Below, piece after piece: positions 42,601 through 49,102 of a stretch of 49,102 bases of DNA. Every line of letters begins with the position of its first letter. Positions within the stretch are counted from its first letter, which is position 1. The position numbers were made by a program, and so were the translations under genes. The stretch lies in NCBI GenBank assembly GCA_002104895.1, contig MCFG01000015.1, positions 310,001-359,102 on the forward strand. Direction: 5' to 3'. The notes under the pieces were generated by a model. The model did not search any database and was not told where the DNA came from. It worked only from the letters and a program-made list of their open reading frames with translations. The stretch comes from Anaeromyces robustus. Lineage: Eukaryota > Neocallimastigomycota > Neocallimastigomycetes > Neocallimastigales > Neocallimastigaceae.

Positions 42601-43855
42601 TACAGCGAATTCTATTCCATTGAACAACCTTTTTTGGGTGAGTAAAGGAGAGATCAACAAAGTTTTTCTTACAATATACTAGCATTGGTTTATGATCAGA
42701 GACTGGGTGATAATCAATAAAAGAAGCATACGATATAAGGTTCAACATTTTATAATTAACCAAGGCATGATCAATATCTGAAGATATATTACCTTGAACC
42801 CAAGAGATTCTTGAACTATTGAGAGGTAAAATCATCCAACCATTAATTTGTGATATTTTTTCTTCAAGGTCCATTGTTTTCATGTTAAAATCCCCAACAA
42901 GAATAGAAGCATGATCACGATGAATATTAAGCCATTCAATAACTTCTGCTAAAGCACACTTCACTTGTGTAGAATGAGAGCTGACGGGGATATATACATT
43001 TCCAACAGAGCATTTAGAGTCGTAGATATTATAATTGGTTAAGGAAATAATGTAATTAAATGAATTCTCTTCAAGTATTGCTTGACAAGATTTATGATAA
43101 CCTAAAAATAAACCTCTCATGCCTGGAATACTATCAACGGCTCTTCTGACAAAATAACAGTAATTGGGAATAGTGACTTTACATGGTTGACTACTATTGG
43201 AACCAGAACCATTCTTTGTTTCTTGAAAACAGAGGAAAAGAGGTTTGAATAATGTGATAAAGTATTCGATACTATCTTTCTTTTCATGGTTCCATCCATT
43301 GGTATTCCAACTAAGAGAGTTGAGATTAGAGTGTATACTAACTAATGAGTTGCGTTGAGAAGAATCTGAAGTATTAGATTGTGAGGATGTTGTAGTAGAA
43401 TTACTTTGGTTATTAATTGAATCATTAAAGTTTGTTGTAGAATTACTTTGGTTATTGATTGAATCATTAAAGTTTGTTGAAGAAGAAAATAGTTGATTTC
43501 TGGTCTGTTGAAGTGATCTTTTACGAATATAATGAGTGCAATTACTATACGACAAGCGAGTATTTGAGATATGTGATACAAATTTCTTTTTGAAATCATC
43601 AAATTTGAAGTCAGATGATAAAACCTTGATCCTAAAATACCAACCTCTAGAACACATAGATCGTTTAACTGAAAGAATGTACTTGTTGAACTCCTTAAAT
43701 TTCGATTCCAGAAAATCCATCATATATGCATTGGTCCATGAGTGAAGGCCATTGATGAAGATAATGCTAGTGTTGTTAATATCAATTCCATAACAACGGA
43801 AACCACGAACAAACACATTACTATTTTCGTTGCTATTATAAAAATTCCGTACCAT
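39641..43855 (-). CDS. Retrotransposon polyprotein: RRM-like N-terminus, APE endonuclease, reverse transcriptase, zinc knuckle
   Basis: Single frame of 1404 residues, start MVRNFYNSNENS. Residues about 28-95 have an RRM-like pattern (TSIIFINGL as RNP2-like, CSRGWYFRIKV as RNP1-like), suggesting a fused ORF1/RNA-binding part. Two 14-residue NFNDSINNQSNSTT copies (about 128-155) lie in a Ser/Asn linker. The APE-type endonuclease (about 177-395) keeps SWNTNGW, QETK, GDFN, SDIDHALV and SDHKP. The reverse transcriptase (about 640-1000) has KASGPDGIP, IPKKGD, NYRGISLIN, FLDLKKAYDSV, GVRQGCPLSPILFNLF, the active site LFADDIV (about 893-899) and YTYLGVPF. A Cys/His cluster at about 1202-1226 (CPNCCSCCFHC ... 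HWFINC) resembles the zinc-binding end of L1-clade proteins. No stops or frameshifts; all catalytic motifs are present. Codon use is richer in G/C than in host genes nearby. Confidence 0.96.
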   Translation of the reverse strand: MVRNFYNSNENSNVFVRGFRCYGIDINNTSIIFINGLHSWTNAYMMDFLESKFKEFNKYILSVKRSMCSRGWYFRIKVLSSDFKFDDFKKKFVSHISNTRLSYSNCTHYIRKRSLQQTRNQLFSSSTNFNDSINNQSNSTTNFNDSINNQSNSTTTSSQSNTSDSSQRNSLVSIHSNLNSLSWNTNGWNHEKKDSIEYFITLFKPLFLCFQETKNGSGSNSSQPCKVTIPNYCYFVRRAVDSIPGMRGLFLGYHKSCQAILEENSFNYIISLTNYNIYDSKCSVGNVYIPVSSHSTQVKCALAEVIEWLNIHRDHASILVGDFNMKTMDLEEKISQINGWMILPLNSSRISWVQGNISSDIDHALVNYKMLNLISYASFIDYHPVSDHKPMLVYCKKNFVDLSFTHPKKVVQWNRIRCKEMKNDIVDNNKFAILNNEIFNNPYLSIDDLVDKFIDTSNSIAEDLEITSSTEIRKSMFHMSRNIYCLQRIKSLKYRQIKKSHLDYEPNQFIILVASYNKLCQSIHKKCNEFRRQNYLFWIKIGCEATLKNDSRKSWSWIKKNIKNNNQELFIPHPIRDHQDNLVYSTKDQLDVWCNYYKKLSNDSTGHRMNKKFWKYSPAINRIKSGNNIVWDINQDISIEEIKKTILSIPNFKASGPDGIPIEFYKALIPDSSSDDSANNDSYVPAGLSCFHFLINRIWNGDFPIFWNNASIVSIPKKGDLSNCDNYRGISLINNGIKILSKIIASRISEYGISHGFIRPEQFGFRNKEECISLFISILSICQRRKFKGEDTYLAFLDLKKAYDSVPIYNILSKIYTLGIQGKCFQFLENLYLSSKACVKINGQFSDSFSILKGVRQGCPLSPILFNLFINDIFNDCLHNGVKIDTEYCCGGLFADDIVLCAPSRSRMNKLLRSVSKWAKDNEMTFGINKCATFAVRHENSEYILREDPTFYLTGIPIPKTDCYTYLGVPFHKSLDLKFVISKMKNKVSKALFSIQGFLKNDLIPIPLKRTLFSAKVIGQVSYYAPLLGSNKNNTSSTQTIINKGFYWILGYSKPNSFVSIYCISKELNIPPLSGKCALAQVRCFNKWKDSNCIISKIVNNVATTRKWTWDKESKILNDKLNNISSSSKEIMEFYWDRDMNSDKSIKAKTYKMYKFEESRNYLKLNLEYPEYSKGFRWILRARCGYKIDARVAKAAKMINNSCPNCCSCCFHCDSYQRIDHWFINCFLFKNLRIDHFSDLDRNFFYFLDSLFNSLVRISNNPNVDNRINSIVKGYKNSNNMRFNSISNIDILGNKKIVNRYSIYIFLIGGRDYGFSDRINNSPYKMEWECLFKCQTESGTYSKSPFLLRSAALLNDIMPVVCKRQHILFNKFKTNLSRNVNADNTVGQPSRANADSISDPSGIG

Positions 43856-43916
43856 TGTGATTATATATATTTAATATTGAAAAAAATAAAAAAGAAAAAT
43901 GAAGTGCAAAACTAAA

Positions 43917-43965
<49 letters not shown>

Positions 43966-44405
43966 AAAAAGATCGAGTTAAAAAAAATGTAGACTAGTAA
44001 TAACTGAATGTAAATTTTTCACTGTTGTTTAAATTTTACAATTGTTTATCTTCTTTACACTATTATAAAAACACTTTTAGAATATTGATAGATGTTATAA
44101 AATCTCTTTTTGCGAATGTAAATATATTTGAAATCTTGTAAATTCTTAAATTCATGAAATTAAAAAAAAGTTAAAGGTGAAGAACTCAAAAATAACTATT
44201 CTAAATTCTAATAAAGTATAAGCACATGCATTTGAGTGAATCAAGCTCATACAATAATTAACGCAATTACAATGGATTCATACAGTGATAATATACAGAA
44301 ATACATGAAAGGTAAATTTAAAAGAAAATACAAATAACTCATTTCCTGCATATCCAACTTATGCATATTATTAGAAAAAAGAACAATTATTGAGGAGACT
44401 TCATA

Positions 44406-44493
44406 AAATGCCCTTAACGTCGCCATGTATCGACAGGCATTTACCCTCTTCTGAGCATTCCAAATGAATGGAAGTACAGGTCCTCAGAAGAGG
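44406..44493 (-). other. Structured 5' end of the retrotransposon RNA (two strong hairpins)
   Basis: Read on the minus strand, the RNA starts two bases before CCTCTTCTGAG (44493-44483), which pairs perfectly over 11 bp with CTCAGAAGAGG (44455-44445). The loop contains a nested 5-bp CATTC/GAATG stem. Directly downstream, AAATGCC (44442-44436) pairs with GGCATTT (44412-44406), with an inner GTCG/CGAC stem. Both stems are far more GC-rich than the surroundings. I could not fit a hammerhead or HDV-like core. Confidence 0.75.
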
Positions 44494-44495
44494 AG

Positions 44496-44508
44496 ATATA
44501 AAATGAAT
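44496..44508. repeat. Target-site duplication, copy at the 5' end of the retrotransposon
   Basis: ATATAAAATGAAT, identical to 39390-39402, abutting the first base of the element 5' leader. It fixes the element boundary to within a base or two. Confidence 0.88.
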
Positions 44509-44688
44509 ATTAATAGTTTATATTTTATTTTATTTATATTAATATCTATTATATATATATATATATATTTTTAGACTAAGATTAACTTAGACTAATTAAC
44601 AAATATATATAAATATTATAAAATAACATTTTATATAAAAAATACTTTTTATTCTTATTTTTATTTTTTATCTCTCTATTCATTTTTA

Positions 44689-44722
<34 letters not shown>

Positions 44723-44861
44723 CATTTTAAATTATTATTTATAGGATTGAAAAAATGAAGGATTATATATATAAATATACATATAATTAATACACACTTA
44801 TAGATATAACAAATAATAATATATAAATAATATATAAAGTGTAATTTATTTTTTTATTTTT

Positions 44862-44896
<35 letters not shown>

Positions 44897-45231
44897 TTTT
44901 AGTTATTTATTTAGTTAGTTAGTATTTAAAAAAAAAAAAAAATAAAATAAAAAAAGGGTATAATAGATTTTATGCCTTGAGATTATTTTATTATTATTTT
45001 TATAGATAATGATATTTTAGAATAATTCCATTATTTAAAATTTTTGAAAATGTTTTAATATAATTAATAATGTTAATAATGATATGGTTCTTTGAAAAAA
45101 AAAAAAAAAAAATAATAAAAGTAAAAAAAAAAAAAAAAATTTTATCTTTCTTTTTTTTATCTTTTATCTTTTTTTACTTTTTATTATTATTTTTTACTTT
45201 TTATTATTTTTTAATCTTTTCTTTTATTTCT
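44509..45231. other. Intergenic region between retrotransposon and CHY-finger gene
   Basis: A/T-rich, with a T-tract of about 28 (44693-44722) and (TTTA)n at about 44865-44900. No tRNA gene is present, which matters for classing the adjacent retrotransposon. The 3' flank of the CHY-finger gene is at the right edge. Confidence 0.7.
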
Positions 45232-47114
45232 TTATTTCTTATTCTTCTTTTTATTAGGTGTCATTTTCTTTTTAGCTTTTTTAGATATCGTTTTATTCAT
45301 ACCGGCATATTTTTGTTTATCTCTTTTATTCATTGTGGAGGTATCTCTATTACCTTTACCACCTTCCCAATGACTAGCTGCTTTCTTTGTTAAAGATTTA
45401 CCACATGAACAATCTTTATCACTGAAGGGTTGTTCCTTAGAACAAAATCCACAAATCATACGATTGGCCCATTTATTTTCATGATCACTATGAAGATCAT
45501 GACATATATCACATGGGAAAATTTTACCACAACATGGGAAACGGAACCAACGATACGATTTTTTATAATGTTCACATATACCTCTATTTGGTAAAGGTTG
45601 ACCTTGAATAATACCAAGGGATTGTTCCTTTTCCTTCTTTTTCTTTAATTTAACACGAGTGGCTGATGGTAATCCTTCATCATCTAATTTTTCCGTTTGA
45701 GCAAATTTAACATATCTAATTAAATCAATATTTAATACCATATGGGAATTACATTTTCTACAAAAGACATCATTATCTTGAGAACGTTTAACTCCATTTA
45801 ATGCTGGTTGATCCGTATTACAATTTTCACATTGTATAACAAAGTTACTTGGTAAAAAGTCAAATGGGACACAACCTTCTAAATCAATATAACCAATAGC
45901 TAAGGATACTGGAGTTAAATATTCAGAACGATAACGTATACCTATAGCTTGACGACAAGTTTTACAATGTTTCCAATAAACAGAATTAACAATAAATGGT
46001 TTTTCTTCTTCTTTATTACTATCGTCTTCTTTTTTAGTATTTGATTTTAATTTTAATTGTCCCATGGGTCTTATATCATGAAAATCAATAATATTTCTAC
46101 AACGATCACATTTTAATGTAAGACTTAAACCTGTACATTGAAGTAAAGAAATATTAAGAATTTTAATATTTGGTAAACGAATATGAATACCTTTTGGAAC
46201 ATCTGATGATAAAGCTGTTGGTAAAATAGCATTTTCATTTTCATCGGCTTCTTCAATATCTACATTATCTTCATCTTCTTCATATCCATGAGTTAATTTT
46301 GCATTATCTTTATTTTCAGAATAAAGTGCATCTAAATCTTCATCATCTTCACCATCATCATCACTAATTTGATTATCAAAATCAATATCATTTAAATCAA
46401 CACTATGATCTTCACTATCATCTTCATCATCATCCTCATCCTCATCCTCATTATCCTTATCATTATCATCATCATCATCTTCTTCTTCATTTTCATTATT
46501 ATTATTTTCTTTTTTTTCTTTTTCTTTTTCTTTTTCTTTTTCTTTTTCTTTATCTTCTGGTTTTTTTGTATTTGAAACAAAAGATATAACTACTGAAGGT
46601 TCTGCTGGTCTATTAACTAATAAATATTCTAAACAACGATCTAACCAATTCATTAATTCAATTAATGAAATACGAGGTGTCATATTAGCTTTACGATTAA
46701 AGGTATTTATAATATTAGTAATAAGATTAGGTGGAATATCTTCATGAATAATATTTGTCATTTTACAAGATCCAATTGGATAAGTCATTGGAATTAATAA
46801 TTCAATACGCATAGAGTCTAATTCAAATGGGAAATCAGGATCTGTGGGTGAAAAATCAAAAGCAACTTTAGTATAGGCTGGTATATTTTCTATTACTTTA
46901 TAAGTTTCTCTAAAACGTCTTTCTAATTGACCCATTTCAATATCTCTTGGAGTTTTATTCTCTGCCATTCTTGGTTGAGGTCTTACAACTGGTCTTCTTG
47001 CTGGATTAAAATTCTTTGGATATGATATTTTAATTTCATTTTTATTATCATCTTCTTGTTGTTTTGGTTTTGACTTTTCTTCAGATGTAGAAGTTTCATT
47101 ATCTTTTTTATTTC

Positions 47115-47193
<79 letters not shown>

Positions 47194-47792
47194 TCTATTA
47201 TTTCTATTATTATTTCTTTTATTTTTGTTATCATTATCATTATTATTGGATTTCTTTTGACCATCCAAATTTTCACTATTTTCAGTCTTTATATGTAGGA
47301 ATTGACAGTCATCACCTTTTTTACAACCTTCTGGAGTATTAAAGAATTTACAAATTTTCTTACCATTACTTTCTTTTTTATCTTTTTTATTATTTTTTTT
47401 TGATTTCTTTGAGTCATCATTATTTTCATTATTATTATCTGTTTTTTGCTTCTCGGAAGCTTTTTTTGAATTATTCTTTTTTTCATATTTTATATGTAAA
47501 AATTCACAATCTTCTTTTACACATCCTCTTTTTGAATTGAAAAATTTACAAATTTTTTCTTTATTTTCTGTTGTTGTAGATACTAATAATTTATAATTAT
47601 AATATACAATGTATATCAAAATATATTAAAATTAATATATTTATGTATTTATTTTATTTATTTGCTTAAATAAATAAATAAACATTATAATGAATGATAT
47701 CAATTTATTTTTTTTTTTTCATTATTATTCAATATTGTAATTTAAAACTTACCATTATTTTGATCTACAGTTGTATTTCCAACTTCTGTCAT
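45232..47792 (-). CDS. CCCH / RWD-like / CHY zinc-finger protein, 2 exons
   Basis: Exons on the minus strand: 47753-47792 and 45232-47582; 2391 nt, 796 residues. GT-AG intron of 170 nt, phase 1. Start MTEVGNTTVDQNN. Two CCCH fingers: CX8CX4CX3H (Cys25-His43, one residue short of the usual third spacing) and canonical CX8CX5CX3H (Cys91-His110). A poly-Asn run (about 131-165) follows. Residues about 215-345 look like an RWD domain (YTKVAFDFSPTDPDFPFELD, RIELLIPMTYPIGS, LNRW-like helix MNWLDRCLEYLL). A long Lys/Glu then Asp/Glu acidic stretch (about 355-450) precedes Cys-pair motifs. A CHY finger (about 677-745: CEHYKKSYRWFRFPCCGK, FPCDICHD, RMICGFCSKEQPF) and a basic Lys-rich tail end it. The domains suggest RNA binding plus protein interaction; the actual role is unknown to me. 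The long frame upstream of 47582 is intron read-through. Confidence 0.92.
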
Positions 47793-48030
47793 TTTGAAAT
47801 TTAACTTTTTTACAATATATATATTTACACTATTATTTAAAAAAAATTTATTTATAATATTTTTTTTTAACAATAAAACTCTAAGTTTTATTTTTTTTAT
47901 AACTAAAAAAATTATATATTATTAAACTCTTTTTTTTTTCTTTTCTTTTCTTTTCTTTCTCTTTATTATTTCTTGTTTTACTTTACAATAATATATTTTA
48001 TAATATTAGTTTTCTTTGAAAAATAATAAA

Positions 48031-48061
<31 letters not shown>

Positions 48062-49102
48062 TGAAGAAAATAAAAGAGTATTTATATTTTATTATTTACT
48101 TTTCTTCTTTTCTTATTTTATTAATTATAAAAAATAAAAAATAAGAAAACCATAATTAATATTTAATATATTTTTTTCATTTAATTAAATCTATTTTATA
48201 ATTAATATATTACATTAAATGTATTAAGATATTATTGGTTGATTAATTAATGTTTGAATAAAATGATGATATTTTAAAATTTTGTGGATAAGTAAATTTA
48301 CTCTTACTCTTGTTATCATGATATGAAATATGAAATATAAAATATAATATAGGGAAAAAAAAAAAAAAAGTGGGTAAGTTTTATGAACAAAAGGTATAAT
48401 CAAGAAAGACATATATATTAAATATTAAAAAGTACTAATATATAATATAAATATATATATAAATGAGATTAATGAAAATGTAATAATATTTAATAGTATA
48501 AATATTTTTTCTTTTTTAACATTACATGAAATATTTTAAAAATTTCATATTATATTACCAATAATACAGATTTATAATACATATCATGTTTGTTTATTAT
48601 AGGCTTATTTTTATTATTATAATAAATATCGTATAAGTAAAATTCTAGTGAATTGTGGAACGAATTCTTTTTTACTTAACATTATTATTAGTAAATATTA
48701 TCCATTTATTACATTTATTACATTTATTTAATTATTTATTAAATATAGTATTTACTTAACATTATTATTATTATTATTAAATATTATCTATTTATTAAAT
48801 TTATTTATTTATTTATTTATTTAATTTATTTATTTATTAAATGTTTTTATTTATTTATTTATTTATTAAATATAGTATTTACTTAACATTATTATTATTA
48901 TTAAATATAATATCTATTTATTACGTTAAATGATGAATATGTAATTGATTTAATACAATAAAAATATTGCTACAAAAAGATCGTTTAAATGATGTATACT
49001 GGATGACAAAAAAAAATAATATACTCATATCTATAATTTGGATATATATATAATTTATTTATAATATTAAATATTGTATAAGTAAAATTCCAGTGAATTG
49101 TA
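47793..49102. other. Intergenic region to window end, upstream of CHY-finger gene
   Basis: Promoter side of the CHY-finger gene, with A-runs (about 48034-48060), T-runs and the repeat array from 48624 to the edge. The 62-residue frame on the minus strand at 48224-48412 has no start context or conservation that I can support. Confidence 0.65.
48624..49102. repeat. Repeat array: 34-bp direct repeat 445 bp apart plus inner TTTACTTAAC units
   Basis: AAATATCGTATAAGTAAAAT and following bases (48624-48658) recur with three substitutions at 49069-49102, where the window ends. Between them, three copies of TTTACTTAACATTATTATTA start at 48671, 48751 and 48878, each followed by TTTATT-rich spacers of different length and, for the last two, preceded by AAATATAGTA. 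The array probably continues past the window. Confidence 0.8.

Larger units (their letters stand above)
39403..44495 (-). mobile_element. Full-length non-LTR retrotransposon, about 5.1 kb, single ORF
   Basis: The element reads on the minus strand. The 5' end is 44495 and begins CTCCTCTTCTGAG. A 5' leader of about 640 bp, with strong hairpins at its start and an A-tract of about 29 near 43932-43960, precedes an intact 1404-codon ORF (39641-43855). A 3' UTR of about 228 bp carries AATAAA at 39438-39443 and ends in A11 (39403-39413). A perfect 13-bp duplication, ATATAAAATGAAT, flanks both ends, which is the hallmark of target-primed insertion. No LTRs. No tRNA gene lies within about 1 kb on the left or 0.7 kb on the right, unlike dictyostelid TRE5/TRE3 elements, which sit about 50-100 bp from tRNA genes. 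The GC content is plainly higher than in the flanks. Intact ORF plus perfect duplication suggest a young insertion. Confidence 0.95.

Noticed and set aside
44406..44495. HDV-like or hammerhead ribozyme at the element 5' end
   Set aside because: No CUGAUGA/GAAA hammerhead core and no nested double pseudoknot could be drawn; the stems are simple consecutive hairpins.
44509..44760. A tRNA gene flanking the retrotransposon
   Set aside because: I looked for box A and box B sequences and a cloverleaf on both strands on each side of the element and saw none; the flanks are almost pure A/T.
46983..47276. Poly-Ile frame on the minus strand
   Set aside because: Out-of-frame reading of the poly-Asn codons in the CHY-finger gene.

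Overview
The window looks like nuclear DNA of a group-4 dictyostelid social amoeba (Dictyostelium discoideum or a near relative). Signs of this are extreme A+T content outside exons, long A/T homopolymers, AAT/AAAT microsatellites, short GT-AG introns made almost only of A and T, asparagine-run proteins, and proteins whose best family matches are ordinary eukaryotic housekeeping genes. I could not fix the species from sequence alone. All exon joins below were read by hand from splice consensus, reading-frame phase and family conservation.

Layout. 1-1687 (-): 5' two thirds of a DDX3/Ded1 DEAD-box helicase, cut by the window edge. 5514-6891 (-): prefoldin subunit 1 (3 exons), head-to-head with 7265-7997 (+): LAMTOR4 of the Ragulator complex (4 exons). 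8761-9379 (-): proteasome assembly chaperone 3 (2 exons). 10029-15028 (-): a 7-exon, about 1307-residue protein with a CATIP-like module, a C-terminal RIIa/DPY-30-like dimerisation segment and a duplicated low-complexity block. 16998-19363 (-): HERPUD-like ER ubiquitin-domain protein (4 exons). 22725-24071 (+): UBE2V/MMS2-type E2 variant (5 exons). 25114-28009 (-): COP9 signalosome subunit 5 with intact JAMM motif (8 exons). 35848-38187 (+): secreted DUF4874/DUF4832 protein with an extra C-terminal domain. 39403-44495 (-): a complete non-LTR retrotransposon with one long intact ORF. 45232-47792 (-): CCCH-RWD-CHY zinc-finger protein (2 exons).

The cellular genes are not an operon or cluster. 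Several do share a theme of protein quality control and ubiquitin (prefoldin, proteasome chaperone, HERPUD, UEV, CSN5), which I take as chance neighbourhood. Gene-free stretches are unusually long for a compact dictyostelid genome (3.8, 3.4 and 7.8 kb). They hold microsatellites, palindromes, tandem repeats and one probable MITE-like element at 32881-33387 with imperfect terminal inverted repeats and 8-9 bp flanking direct repeats.

The strongest candidates for something undescribed are three. First is the retrotransposon: 13-bp target-site duplication, poly(A) tail, structured 5' end, gag-like and pol domains fused in one ORF, and no tRNA gene beside it, unlike the known dictyostelid TRE elements. 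Second is the MITE-like element. Third is the CATIP-like gene in an organism without cilia.
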